Notes: a model not told the origin generated them from the letters alone. 64,000 nt of DNA from Agrilactobacillus composti DSM 18527 = JCM 14202 (GCF_001436375.1 NZ_AZGA01000005.1:60636-124635), one strand, 5' to 3'; positions 34,800 to 44,153 are shown, counted from the stretch's first letter. Translations and numbers: made by a program.

Positions 34800-35284
34800 T
34801 GCATACCGCCTATTTGAGCATCGGTGCCAATATGGGCAATAAATTGGCTAATTTACAACAGGCCATTGCAGAATTACAACAAAATGACCAGATCAATATT
34901 TTAAAAGTCTCTAAGTATTATCAAACTGCGCCGGTGGGGGGCGTGGTACAGGATGATTTCTTAAATGGGGCCCTAAAGTTAGAGACCAGTTTAACCCCGC
35001 AAGCCTTGTTGGCGGTGATTCACAGCATTGAAAAAGCCGGCCACCGGGTGCGCAAAGTGCACTGGGGACCCCGAACGATTGATTTAGATATTATTTTTTT
35101 CGATCAACAAACTATTGCTACCCAGTCTTTAACAATCCCGCACCCCGAGGCCTTCAACCGCCGTTTTGTGCTGGTACCATTGCTAGATGTATTGGCTGAA
35201 GATGAGCCTTATTATGATCAAGTGACCCAAGCGCTAGCAGCCTTGGGCGAGTCTCAAAGATTAGAAGAATTTAATGGAGTGTGA
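34799..35284 (+). CDS. folK: Hydroxymethyl-dihydropterin pyrophosphokinase (HPPK)
   Basis: A 161-residue kinase that activates hydroxymethyl-dihydropterin with ATP. AYLSIGANMGNK opens the fold, YYQTAPVGG and FLNGALKLET follow, and RKVHWGPRTIDLDII plus IPHPEAFNRRFVLVPL hold the Mg and substrate residues. TAATG overlap with folB shows coupling. Confidence 0.95.
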   Translation: MHTAYLSIGANMGNKLANLQQAIAELQQNDQINILKVSKYYQTAPVGGVVQDDFLNGALKLETSLTPQALLAVIHSIEKAGHRVRKVHWGPRTIDLDIIFFDQQTIATQSLTIPHPEAFNRRFVLVPLLDVLAEDEPYYDQVTQALAALGESQRLEEFNGV

Positions 35285-35291
35285 CTGAATT

Positions 35292-35861
35292 TTGGAGCAA
35301 AACAATAAAGATATGATTACCCAGGCGGTTCGCCAAATTTTGACGGCTGTGGGGGAGGATCCAGACCGTCCTGGTTTGGTGGAAACACCAGATCGGGTGG
35401 CCCGGATGTATGCGGAAGTCTTCAGTTCCTTAGAAGACCGCGAATTTAAAGATTACAAAATATTTGATTCCGATCATGACCAAGATGAAATCGTCTTGGT
35501 CAAAGACATCCCCTTCTATAGTATGTGTGAACATCATTTATTACCGTTTTTCGGCACGGTCAGCGTAGCCTATATTCCCAAGGATGGTAAAATTATCGGT
35601 TTGAGTAAGATTCCCCGACTGGTGGATTTCGTCAGCCATAAACCTACCTTACAAGAAAACATCACCGCCGAAATCGCCCAGACACTGGATCATATTTTAA
35701 AACCAGCGGGCGTAGCGGTCATTGTTAAGGCGCGGCATATGTGTATGGAAATGCGGGGCGTCAAAAAAACCAATAGCCAAACTAGAACCACTTATTATTC
35801 CGGGGCCTTTAAAACACCCCAAACTAGACAGGATTTAATGTTACAACTACAGGCGGTGTAA
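35292..35861 (+). CDS. folE: GTP cyclohydrolase I
   Basis: A 189-residue zinc enzyme making dihydroneopterin triphosphate from GTP. MCEHHLLPFFG carries the zinc Cys and catalytic His residues, and GLSKIPRLVDF and ARHMCMEMRG complete the site. The start is TTG 35292, seven bases after the folK stop, with GGAGTG upstream; this gives the usual length. The next ATG, at 35313, would remove conserved N-terminal residues. Confidence 0.95.
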   Translation: MEQNNKDMITQAVRQILTAVGEDPDRPGLVETPDRVARMYAEVFSSLEDREFKDYKIFDSDHDQDEIVLVKDIPFYSMCEHHLLPFFGTVSVAYIPKDGKIIGLSKIPRLVDFVSHKPTLQENITAEIAQTLDHILKPAGVAVIVKARHMCMEMRGVKKTNSQTRTTYYSGAFKTPQTRQDLMLQLQAV

Positions 35862-35865
35862 GCTT

Positions 35866-37188
35866 ATGACGACGGAATTTGACCAGTACCAAGCTAATTT
35901 GCAACAAATTCAAACGACGATGCTTTATGGCCAGGCTAATCGTATCCCTTTGTTAAAACGCATTTTGTTGGCCTTAGACCAGCCAGACTTGAAGTATCCC
36001 ATTATCCATGTGTGCGGCACCAATGGCAAAGGCTCCACCAGTTTAATGATGAGCCAATTGCTCCAGGCCACTGGCTTGAAGGTCGGGGTGTTTGCTAGCC
36101 CTGCTTTAAATGACCCTCGGGAAATGATTCAAGTTAATCGTCAATTTATTGATTATCGCTTTTTTAACCAAGCCTTTGATCAGCTAGCTGCTGGCATGGG
36201 GCGCCTGGGGATGAATTGGGCGGAAATTTCGGAATTTGAAGCCTGGTTTTTGATTGCGGTGCTGTACTTTGCCCAGGCTAAGGTGGATATGGCCATTTTA
36301 GAATGTGGTCTAGGGGGCGAATTAGACGCCACCAATGCCATTGCCACGGCAGCCTATGATGTTTTCGTGCACATTGACTACGACCATATGGCCTTATTGG
36401 GAGACAGCATTGAAGCGATTGCCACCACGAAGGCTAAAATCATTCGGGCCCATGCCCAAGTGATCAATTACCCGGATCAATTTCCCGTCGTTAACGCCAT
36501 TATTGAAACTATTGCCCGGGAACGGGCGGCGCATTACCATAGCGCCAAACTGCAAAATGTGTTATTGACCAAGGGAAATTTGGATGGCAGTGATGTCTTA
36601 GCCAAGTTTAACGGCGCCGACTTAAAGTTACATTTGAGTTTGGCCGGGGCCTTTCAGGTGGCCAACTTGCGCACCGTTTTGACCTTTGTGGCAAGCTACA
36701 ACCGCCAACCCATTCAAGGCCCCATCACGGCTGAAATCTTGCAAAACACGTTAAAAGACCTGCGCTTTGCCGGACGGATGCAGTTGATCAGCCAAGATCC
36801 GTTGTTGTATGGCGACGGGGGCCATAATCCTGATGCCTTTGCCAGCATTGTTAAGGCCTTAAAGCCTTACGAAAAAGATTATCAAATAATCATGGTCTTG
36901 GGTTTCTTAAAGGACAAAGATGTCCTGGATAATTTAGATTTACTCCAGGATTTAAAGGCCGACTACATCGCCACCACCCCGGACAATCCGCAGCGGGCCC
37001 TGGACGCAGATACTCTGCGGGAGTTGATGCAAAAGACCCTACCTGCGGCCAACACTATCACGGCGGTGGCCGACCCCGCCAATGCCTTGGTGTACGCCAA
37101 GGTCTTAGCCCAGCATCTGGTGAAACCGTTGATTTTTGTGGCCGGCTCTTTTTATCTGGTGAAAACTGTGGTAAATCCCGGTGAATAA
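35866..37188 (+). CDS. folC: Bifunctional dihydrofolate/folylpolyglutamate synthase
   Basis: A 440-residue Mur-ligase-type enzyme that adds glutamate to dihydropteroate and folates. HVCGTNGKGSTS is the P-loop, ASPALNDPREMIQVN the substrate loop, LECGLGGELDATN the second ATP motif, and DGGHNPDAF the C-terminal domain motif. It starts four bases after folE. Its end overlaps the next gene. Confidence 0.95.
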   Translation: MTTEFDQYQANLQQIQTTMLYGQANRIPLLKRILLALDQPDLKYPIIHVCGTNGKGSTSLMMSQLLQATGLKVGVFASPALNDPREMIQVNRQFIDYRFFNQAFDQLAAGMGRLGMNWAEISEFEAWFLIAVLYFAQAKVDMAILECGLGGELDATNAIATAAYDVFVHIDYDHMALLGDSIEAIATTKAKIIRAHAQVINYPDQFPVVNAIIETIARERAAHYHSAKLQNVLLTKGNLDGSDVLAKFNGADLKLHLSLAGAFQVANLRTVLTFVASYNRQPIQGPITAEILQNTLKDLRFAGRMQLISQDPLLYGDGGHNPDAFASIVKALKPYEKDYQIIMVLGFLKDKDVLDNLDLLQDLKADYIATTPDNPQRALDADTLRELMQKTLPAANTITAVADPANALVYAKVLAQHLVKPLIFVAGSFYLVKTVVNPGE

Positions 37189-37777
37189 GCTGATCATTGC
37201 CTCAAACAACCTGGACAAGAGCCAGGAGTTGACAGCTTATTTTAAAACATTTGCAGTAGCAGCAGTGAACTATCAAGACTTTCATGAAAAAGTCCAATTT
37301 CCAGCAGAATTGGCGGACTATCGGGCCAATGCCTTGCAGAAAGCCCGTTTTATCCAAAAGGTTCTAAAAACCAATTTACCGGTTTTAGGGGATGATTCCG
37401 GCATTGAACTATTAGCTTTGCCGGGGCATTTTCAAACCAAGACCCACCGGGAGTTCGACCAACATGGGTCTTTGAGTCACAGTGCTTATATTTTGCAACT
37501 GTTAAAAGACCACTCCCAAGCTCGGGATATTATTTTGACATCTTATTTAGCCCTGTGCCAAGGGTCGCGCTATATTGTGGGCCAAGGGCAATTACGGGGC
37601 CTGGTGGCCTGGCGTGCTAAAGGGACCAATGGGTTTGACTTAGACCAAATTGTGATCCCAAAAGGGGCCAGCCAAACCCTGGCAGAAATGTCCACAGTCC
37701 AGCGACAACGCTATGCCCAACGGGAAAAAGCAATTGAAAATCTCATGACGAATTGGAGTGACCAGCAATGGAATTAA
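37181..37777 (+). CDS. Diverged Ham1/RdgB-type NTP pyrophosphatase in the fol operon
   Basis: A 198-residue Ham1-fold protein that releases pyrophosphate from nucleoside triphosphates. IASNNLDKSQEL is the N-terminal nucleotide motif and LGDDSGIELLALPG the metal-binding motif, so catalysis looks possible. However the usual SAR segment after it is replaced by HFQTKTHREF, and the FGYDP motif by FDLDQ, so purine specificity may be changed. It starts at GTG 37181, overlapping folC by eight bases, and overlaps folP. The operon has no Nudix FolQ, so this protein may dephosphorylate dihydroneopterin triphosphate. Confidence 0.85.
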   Translation: MNKLIIASNNLDKSQELTAYFKTFAVAAVNYQDFHEKVQFPAELADYRANALQKARFIQKVLKTNLPVLGDDSGIELLALPGHFQTKTHREFDQHGSLSHSAYILQLLKDHSQARDIILTSYLALCQGSRYIVGQGQLRGLVAWRAKGTNGFDLDQIVIPKGASQTLAEMSTVQRQRYAQREKAIENLMTNWSDQQWN

Positions 37778-38901
37778 CTGAGGTATTAATTAGCGACACG
37801 CTAGCGGGGCAAACAATTTTTGACCCTTTTAATGTGGATTTAAAATTTACGGAAACTGACAGCGATGAGCTGGCCTGGCTCATACCGCTATGGGCGGATT
37901 TGGATGTAACTTTGACCCAGGTGCGAGCTGACTTTAAGGTTCATTTCAATATTTATCAGTTTAAAGCCTTTGTTGCAGAAATTAACCGTCGCCTGCCCAA
38001 TAGTACCTGCGCTGCCCAATTGGCTCAGATCTGGGCGGCTCACCAACTCTGGTGGCGGGGCCGAGATTTTGAGTTGGATTTAACCACCACACCTATCGTT
38101 TATTCGATTCTCAATACCTCACCAGATTCTTTTTATGATGGCGGTGTGTTGCAAAATGTCGACGATGTCATTCGCCGGGCAGAAGTTGACGTGGCCAATG
38201 GGGCCAAAGTGTTAGAAGTTGGTGGCCAGACCACCCGTCCTGGCTTCACGGAAGTTACCCCGGAAGTGGAATTACAACGGGTACTACCAGAAATCAAGGC
38301 CATTCAAAGCCATTTTCCCGATGTCTTGATCGCCGTAGACACCTATAAAACCCCGGTGATGCAGGCCGTGTTAGACGCTGGTGTGCATATCATTAATGAC
38401 GTGAATGGTTTTCGGGATGACCCGGCAAAATTAGCGCTGTTAAAGACGTATCAACCTGCTGTATTGACCATGCATGAAAATCGGGGCAAACCTTATAAGG
38501 ACGATTTAACTTCCAATGTCCAAGGCTTCTTTGAGGAGAATTTGGCTTTATTGGCCAAGGCTGTACCTTATGATCATATTGCCTTAGACCAAGGAATTGG
38601 GTATTCTGCCAAGGCGGATAATATTCAAGACTTCGCCTTTATGCGCACCTTAGATAAACTGAATCTCTACAAACGGCCAACTATGGTGGCCGTGTCCAAT
38701 AAGGGCTTTTATGGCAAGTTATTGGGCTTAGCCAAGGATGACCGCTTATTGCCAACCATCATCAGTGAGACCTTGATGATCCAACAAGGCGGCCGCTTAA
38801 TTCGGGTCCACGACAGTAAAGCCACCGCCGATATGATCAAATTATTAGACGCGATTAATAATTCGTTTTTAATTGATAAAAGCGACGATGAAATTAAATA
38901 A
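37768..38901 (+). CDS. folP: Dihydropteroate synthase with N-terminal extension
   Basis: A 377-residue enzyme joining hydroxymethyl-dihydropterin pyrophosphate to p-aminobenzoate. The TIM barrel starts near residue 110 with SILNTSPDSFYDGG (pterin loop), then GGQTTRPGF (loop 2), AVDTYK, INDVNGF, DQGIGYSAK and RVHDSK. The first ~100 residues are an extra domain absent from the 280-residue enzymes of E. coli or staphylococci but usual in lactobacilli. The start overlaps the Ham1-like gene by ten bases; it ends the operon. Confidence 0.93.
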   Translation: MELTEVLISDTLAGQTIFDPFNVDLKFTETDSDELAWLIPLWADLDVTLTQVRADFKVHFNIYQFKAFVAEINRRLPNSTCAAQLAQIWAAHQLWWRGRDFELDLTTTPIVYSILNTSPDSFYDGGVLQNVDDVIRRAEVDVANGAKVLEVGGQTTRPGFTEVTPEVELQRVLPEIKAIQSHFPDVLIAVDTYKTPVMQAVLDAGVHIINDVNGFRDDPAKLALLKTYQPAVLTMHENRGKPYKDDLTSNVQGFFEENLALLAKAVPYDHIALDQGIGYSAKADNIQDFAFMRTLDKLNLYKRPTMVAVSNKGFYGKLLGLAKDDRLLPTIISETLMIQQGGRLIRVHDSKATADMIKLLDAINNSFLIDKSDDEIK

Positions 38902-38922
38902 TAAGTAATATTTTTAGATGAG

Positions 38923-38969
38923 AAGTTTCAAGCTTTGACTATTTTGGTCGAAATTTGGGACTTTTTTTA
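38923..38969 (+). terminator. Terminator of the fol operon
   Basis: A 17-bp stem (AAGTTTCAAGCTTTGAC / GTCGAAATTTGGGACTT, one mismatch) with loop TATTTTG and eight T. Confidence 0.88.
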
Positions 38970-39136
38970 GTGCTTTTAAAGGCGAGTGAGAAGAATCAAA
39001 TAAGTTTTAGAACACTAGTTATCGGTATTATACATATCACAATTTCGGAAAGTAAGCGTTTTAAAAATAGGATATATTTTATTCAATAGCTATTAAAAAG
39101 CTAATGGAAACGCTTTATAAATAATCCGAAATATTG

Positions 39137-39165
39137 TTGACACGTGAGCAATCAGATGATATATT
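39137..39165 (+). promoter_or_regulatory. Strong sigma-A promoter of the dehydratase operon
   Basis: TTGACA (39137-39142), 17 bases, TATATT (39160-39165). A partial cre (TGGAAACGCTTTAT, 39105-39118) lies just upstream. Confidence 0.8.
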
Positions 39166-39169
39166 CATC

Positions 39170-39208
39170 TTGTTCGTAAATACATTTACTATTCGTATTT
39201 ACGAACAA
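39170..39208. promoter_or_regulatory. Operator: 14-bp perfect inverted repeat
   Basis: TTGTTCGTAAATAC (39170-39183) and GTATTTACGAACAA (39195-39208) pair perfectly around an 11-base spacer, directly over the start point. The IclR gene at the end of the operon is the obvious candidate to bind it. Confidence 0.8.
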
Positions 39209-39239
39209 CACAAATAAAATATAAAGGGGATTGAGATTC

Positions 39240-40931
39240 ATGAAAGAACGTAGCGATAAGATTCTTAAAGGTTTAGAAAATCAGTACTACCGTGCAACAT
39301 ATAAAGCTATGGGGTACACCACTGATGATTTAAAACGCCCTATTATTGGTATCGCTAACTCTTGGAGTGAAGTTGTGCCTGGATCTTTCAATTTACGCTC
39401 TGTGGCACAAAGAGTTAGAGACGGTATTTATCGCGCAGGTGGTACCCCGGTAGAATTTGGGGTTATTGGTGCCTGTGATGGTATGGGTCAAGGCCATGAT
39501 GGCATGCATTATATTTTACCTTCGCGAGAACTTATTGCTAGTTCCATTGAATCCATGGCCCAAATCAACCTATTTGATGGCCTAGTTCTATTGGGCTCTT
39601 GTGATAAAATCGTGCCTGGTATGTTAATGGCAGCCGCACGGTTAGATATTCCATGTATTATGCTTCCCGGAGGACCTATGGATGGCGGCGTTTGTTTTGA
39701 TGGTCGGCAATCTGATCAAACATCAAGTGCTGAAGCATATGGCATGTATACGGCAGGCAAAATTACTAAAGATACATATACGTCATTGGAAAATCTTTCA
39801 TGTCCGGCTTGTGGGTCATGTTCTTATCTAGGAACTGCTAATACAATGTGTGCACTTTCAGAATCTCTGGGGATGATTTTACCAGATGGTGGGATTATTC
39901 CAGCAACTTCTGCAGCTCGGTTAGCCATTGGTGAACACACTGGTATGCAAATTATGGATTTAGTCGAAAAAGATATTACAGCACGACAGGTTCTTACGGC
40001 AGGCAGTATTCGCAATGCTATTAAAGTCTGCCTAGCTATTAGTGGTTCGACCAATGCTGTGCTTCATCTAACTGCACTTGCTAAGGAATTGCAATTAGAT
40101 ATGGATGTTCTCAAAGAATTTGATACACTGTCTGATACAACGCCATTATTAGCAAAAATAAATCCTTCTTCGAAATATAATGTAATCGATTTCTATCACG
40201 ATGGCGGTGTTTATCGTGTCATGAAGGAATTGGGAGATAAAATTGAAAATGAAATGACAGTTACCGGACAAACAATGAATGACAATCTCAAGACACATCG
40301 CTATCCTTATCCGATTACAAATCGAGTTATTCACCCTATCGATGATCCATTTGGCGAAACTGGTGGTGTAGCAGTTTTGAAGGGGAATCTTGCGCCGGAT
40401 ACAGGTGTTACAAAACCGGGCGCATATGACAAGAGTCTACGCCACTTTACAGGGACAGCAATTTGCTTTGATCGTGAAGAAGATGCCGAAAAGGCCATCC
40501 TTGATGGTAAAATCCATGACGGTCATGTGGTTGTTATTCGCTATGAAGGACCTAAAGGTGGACCGGGAATGCGCGAAATGTTTAAGGCGATGAAATTTAT
40601 GTATGGCAGAGGTCTCGCAAAAACAACGGCGCTAATTACAGATGGCAGATTTTCTGGTACGAATAATGGCTTGTTTGTTGGCCATATTTCTCCTGAGGCC
40701 GCTGAGGGGGGGCCTATTGCTATCATTGAAGATGGGGACAAAATCGAAATTAATGTAGATAAAAAAGAGATTAACTTATTAGTTAGTGATGAAGAGATCG
40801 CTAAACGATTAAAAGCTTGGCAACGACCCGAACGTAAATTTACCCGTGGCTGGTTGGGACTTTATTCTAAAATTGCAGCATCTGGTTCTGAAGGTGGCGT
40901 TATTGACTACAGCAAATTAGATAAGTTGTAA
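39240..40931 (+). CDS. IlvD/Edd-family dehydratase (probable sugar-acid dehydratase)
   Basis: A 563-residue Fe-S dehydratase that removes water from a 2,3-dihydroxy acid. GACDGMGQGHDGM (77-89), SCDKIVPGM with Cys121, CPACGSC with Cys194, and the C-terminal TDGRFSGTNNG are the cluster and substrate motifs. No ilvBNC genes are near, and the operon continues with a GntP permease and a DHDPS-family aldolase, so it more likely makes a 2-keto-3-deoxy sugar acid than a branched-chain keto acid. ATG 39240 follows GGGGATTGAG; the TTG at 39231 is less likely. The operon is more AT-rich than its surroundings. Confidence 0.85.
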   Translation: MKERSDKILKGLENQYYRATYKAMGYTTDDLKRPIIGIANSWSEVVPGSFNLRSVAQRVRDGIYRAGGTPVEFGVIGACDGMGQGHDGMHYILPSRELIASSIESMAQINLFDGLVLLGSCDKIVPGMLMAAARLDIPCIMLPGGPMDGGVCFDGRQSDQTSSAEAYGMYTAGKITKDTYTSLENLSCPACGSCSYLGTANTMCALSESLGMILPDGGIIPATSAARLAIGEHTGMQIMDLVEKDITARQVLTAGSIRNAIKVCLAISGSTNAVLHLTALAKELQLDMDVLKEFDTLSDTTPLLAKINPSSKYNVIDFYHDGGVYRVMKELGDKIENEMTVTGQTMNDNLKTHRYPYPITNRVIHPIDDPFGETGGVAVLKGNLAPDTGVTKPGAYDKSLRHFTGTAICFDREEDAEKAILDGKIHDGHVVVIRYEGPKGGPGMREMFKAMKFMYGRGLAKTTALITDGRFSGTNNGLFVGHISPEAAEGGPIAIIEDGDKIEINVDKKEINLLVSDEEIAKRLKAWQRPERKFTRGWLGLYSKIAASGSEGGVIDYSKLDKL

Positions 40932-40948
40932 GAAGGGAACGGTGCATT

Positions 40949-42214
40949 ATGGGAAATACTGTTTCCGCGTATGGCGCGCTGTTAGGCCTACTTTTAACGA
41001 TTGGATTAATTTTAAAAAAAGTGCAACCAACTTATGCCATGATCATTGGTGCCATTGTCGGTGGTCTAATTGGTGGCGTTAGCTTAGAGCGTTCTATTGG
41101 TTTCATGATTACAGGTATTCCAAGTATTGTCCCTGCAGTTATTCGGGTCATCACTGCTGGTGTTTTGGTAGGGACATTGATTGAAAGTGGGGCGGCCGAA
41201 CGAATAGCACTAACTATTATTGACAAGCTCGGGCATGAACGTTGTTTGGTGGCGCTAATGCTGTCCACATGGGCGTTAACAGCTATTGGTGTTTTCGGAG
41301 ATGTTGCTTGTTTAGCCGTAGCACCAATTGCGATTCAAGTATCTGAAAGAACTGGATTTAAAAAAATGGGTGTTTTGATGGCTATGATCGGTGGTGTTAA
41401 GGCAGGTGGGGCAATTAGTCCTAATCCTAATACGATTGCTGCTGCTGAGACATTTAAAATACCACTGACATCACTCATGTTAACTGGGTTTGCTGCCTCA
41501 CTAACAGCTTTAGTTGCAACCACTTTTCTTTCAAAATATTTAGCTCATAAAGGCAGCTCTTTTCCGCATATAGATCCTTTAGAAACAAGTAAAGTTTTGC
41601 CATCACTTTGGTCTTCTTTATTCGGACCTGGTGTTGCTATTTTACTGTTACTGTTGCGACCAATTGTTGGAATTAACGTTGATCCCTTAGTGGCACTCCC
41701 ACTGGGTGGCTTTACCGGCATGATTGCCATGGGTAAATTTAAACATGCAACAACGTTTCTTAGTGTTGGCATGCAGAAGATGAGTGGTGTGGCAATGTTG
41801 ATTTTAGGCACAGGGACATTGGCCGGGATTATCTCGAATTCCAATTTAAAAGATGTAGTTATTTCTGGGATTGAAACCGCCGGATTACCTGCCTTTATGC
41901 TGGCACCTATTGCTGGTATGTTCATGGGGGCCGCGACAGCATCAGCAACTGCTGGGGCAACTTTGGGCTCACAGATTTTTGGACATACAATTATCGCAGG
42001 CGGCGTATCAAGCTTAGCAGGTGCAACCATGGTCAATGCTGGGTCTCTAGTATTTGATGGTTTACCTCAAGGACCATTCTTCCACGTTAGTGCCAAATCT
42101 GTTGATATGGACATTAAAGAACGGTTAAAGGTACTAGGTTTTGAAATCTTGAATGGGTTGGCAATGGTTACCGTAAGTACTTTATTATTTGGTGCGTTGC
42201 ACTTAGCTGGATAA
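40949..42214 (+). CDS. GntP-family permease
   Basis: A 421-residue 12-14 TM sugar-acid:H+ symporter. GVLVGTLIESGAAERIA and a GDVACLAVAPIAI / GGAISPNPNTIAAAETF core match the family, while the sequence is clearly unlike the paralogue at 19872. It sits between the dehydratase and aldolase genes, 17 bases after the first, and presumably imports their substrate. Confidence 0.9.
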   Translation: MGNTVSAYGALLGLLLTIGLILKKVQPTYAMIIGAIVGGLIGGVSLERSIGFMITGIPSIVPAVIRVITAGVLVGTLIESGAAERIALTIIDKLGHERCLVALMLSTWALTAIGVFGDVACLAVAPIAIQVSERTGFKKMGVLMAMIGGVKAGGAISPNPNTIAAAETFKIPLTSLMLTGFAASLTALVATTFLSKYLAHKGSSFPHIDPLETSKVLPSLWSSLFGPGVAILLLLLRPIVGINVDPLVALPLGGFTGMIAMGKFKHATTFLSVGMQKMSGVAMLILGTGTLAGIISNSNLKDVVISGIETAGLPAFMLAPIAGMFMGAATASATAGATLGSQIFGHTIIAGGVSSLAGATMVNAGSLVFDGLPQGPFFHVSAKSVDMDIKERLKVLGFEILNGLAMVTVSTLLFGALHLAG

Positions 42215-42240
42215 ATTTTTTGAGAGGTGATGAATGAGTT

Positions 42241-43137
42241 ATGGCTAAAATTATTACGGCTGTTATAACTGTTTTTGATAAAAATGAGCAGCCTGATTTA
42301 GCAGGCAATAAAGCTGTGATAGATTTTCTGATTGATCATGGTGTAGATGGGATTCTAATTCTAGGCTCTACGGGTGAATTCCCAAATTTTACCCTCAAAG
42401 AACGCCTGGAATATATGCAATTCTACGCTGACTATGTGGCAGGTAGAGTTGAATTATACTGTGGTACTGGTTGTATCAGTTATCAAGATACATTGTTATT
42501 GACCAAGAAAAGTCACGAATTTGGCTTTACATCATCAATGATTATCGGACCATATTATTTTGCACTGGACCAAGCTCATATTTTTCGATTTTACGATCGA
42601 TTAGCTAATGATGTTATCAGCGACTTCTATCTCTATAATTTTCCTGCGCGGACAGGTCATTCAATTGCGCCAGAAACAATTGGTAGGTTGGTTCACGATC
42701 ATTCAAATATTATTGGATTGAAAGATTCCGTTTCAGAAGCAGGACACACAAATATGGTTTTTCGGATGACTGAAACAGAGCCATTTAATATCTTCTCTGG
42801 ATTCGATGATCAATTCTTACTAAATATTGCCAATCATGGTGCTGGCTGTATTGGAGGATTATCCAACATTGTGCCTGATATCTGGCATGATTTGGTATAT
42901 GCCACAAATGAACGTAACTTTGACCAAGCTCTAAAGCTGACTAATCTTATTCAAAGATTAATGCCACTTTATGATATGGATGCAACTAGTTCCATATTAT
43001 TTAAAAAATTAATGGTTCATCGAGGTCTATCGATTGCCGTTAACGACGTGATACCCTTTGATGAGATCGATTTGGATGACTATAAAAGGGCGGAAGCACT
43101 GCTAGATAAGGTACTTCAGACATATAATAAAATGTGA
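42241..43137 (+). CDS. DHDPS/NAL-family class I aldolase
   Basis: A 298-residue TIM-barrel lyase. GSTGEF (42-47) binds the keto-acid carboxylate, Tyr132 in YNFP is the catalytic tyrosine and Lys161 in IIGLKDS forms the Schiff base. Lysine-synthesis DapA would normally sit with dap genes; here the neighbours point to a 2-keto-3-deoxy-sugar-acid aldolase giving pyruvate plus an aldehyde. GAGAGGTG precedes the ATG. Confidence 0.88.
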   Translation: MAKIITAVITVFDKNEQPDLAGNKAVIDFLIDHGVDGILILGSTGEFPNFTLKERLEYMQFYADYVAGRVELYCGTGCISYQDTLLLTKKSHEFGFTSSMIIGPYYFALDQAHIFRFYDRLANDVISDFYLYNFPARTGHSIAPETIGRLVHDHSNIIGLKDSVSEAGHTNMVFRMTETEPFNIFSGFDDQFLLNIANHGAGCIGGLSNIVPDIWHDLVYATNERNFDQALKLTNLIQRLMPLYDMDATSSILFKKLMVHRGLSIAVNDVIPFDEIDLDDYKRAEALLDKVLQTYNKM

Positions 43138-43247
43138 TTGTGATATAATTTAAGCTATTAGATTAGCTGTCAAATTAACTTATTGTCCACTGACTCGTGA
43201 TTTTTGGGTGCTGTGGATGAATATGTATAAATAATGAGGTGAATATC

Positions 43248-44021
43248 TTGGATTTTCATAAGCCCACGCTTCGAGTTCTCAAGATTTTAGAACTAATTGA
43301 TGAAAATTCTACTGATGGCCTGAGTCTTTCGGAGATTTCTGAACAACTTAGCTTACCTAAAGGTACGATATCTCCAATTTTAAAAACATTAGTTGCAACT
43401 AAATATATTCAATTTAATCTAGAGACCAATCGTTACGCTATTAGCTATAAGTCGTTTGAACTGGGCTTGTCTTTTGGTGGTAATACCGATATTCTTTCGA
43501 CTATTCAAGCCATGATGCGCGAGATCGTTGCGAGTGTTGGCGAAATCTGTCAAATGGGGACGCTTTCAAACTTAAATGTCCTGTATCTTTTAAAAGAAGA
43601 TCCAGATAATGCCATCTCAATTGTGAGTAATGTCGGCGCAAGACTACCAGCGTACGCTACTGGATTAGGGAAAGCTTTGCTATCTGGTAAAACAGATGAG
43701 CAACTCAGGGAGCTCTACAAGGATTATTTTTTCAGGAAGTATGCTAAAAACACCATTACAGACTTGGATACTTTATTGGTACAACTGCGGCAGGTGCGTC
43801 AGGACAATTTAGCCTATGAAAATGAAGAATCAAAGGATGAAATTTGTTGTGTTGCTGTACCCTTAGTTATTGATGATGAGATCAAGGCCGCATTAAGCGT
43901 GACTGTTCCAAAATTCCGGTACTCTGATGAAAAGCGGCAACTAATTATCCAGGAATTGCAGCAAAAGAAGCAGCTAATTGAAGACACTTGTCGTGTGCAA
44001 AACTATCATTTTGACATTTAA
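43248..44021 (+). CDS. IclR-family transcriptional regulator
   Basis: A 257-residue regulator. Residues 1-65 are the winged helix (LRVLKILELIDE, LSLSEISEQLSLPKGTISPILKTLV). The C-terminal effector domain has LPAYATGLGKALLSG and ESKDEICCVAVPL, the usual small-acid pocket. GAGGTG with six-base spacing supports TTG 43248; GTG 43239 overlaps the site. It closes the sugar-acid operon, 110 bases after the aldolase, and likely binds the 14-bp inverted repeat at 39170-39208. Confidence 0.9.
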   Translation: MDFHKPTLRVLKILELIDENSTDGLSLSEISEQLSLPKGTISPILKTLVATKYIQFNLETNRYAISYKSFELGLSFGGNTDILSTIQAMMREIVASVGEICQMGTLSNLNVLYLLKEDPDNAISIVSNVGARLPAYATGLGKALLSGKTDEQLRELYKDYFFRKYAKNTITDLDTLLVQLRQVRQDNLAYENEESKDEICCVAVPLVIDDEIKAALSVTVPKFRYSDEKRQLIIQELQQKKQLIEDTCRVQNYHFDI

Positions 44022-44061
44022 AACTGATTTTTCCGAACATTTTTTAAACTATTGAACGAAG

Positions 44062-44114
44062 AAACCGTTAAACCATTGCTGAAGTTATACTTCACAGTGG
44101 CTTAACGGTTTTTA
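44062..44114 (+). terminator. Terminator of the dehydratase-IclR operon
   Basis: AAACCGTTAA...CTGAAGT / ACTTCA...TTAACGGTTTTT long stem with small bulges. Confidence 0.85.
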
Positions 44115-44153
44115 CTTGATATAGCTACCAAATAATTCAGCGGTGTATATTAG

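Noticed and set aside
39105..39118. cre-like TGGAAACGCTTTAT upstream of the dehydratase operon
   Set aside because: Three consensus positions fail, so it is mentioned only as partial.
41545..42036. 163-codon minus-strand frame inside the GntP permease gene
   Set aside because: Antisense of hydrophobic helices; the sense frame matches a known family and operon.
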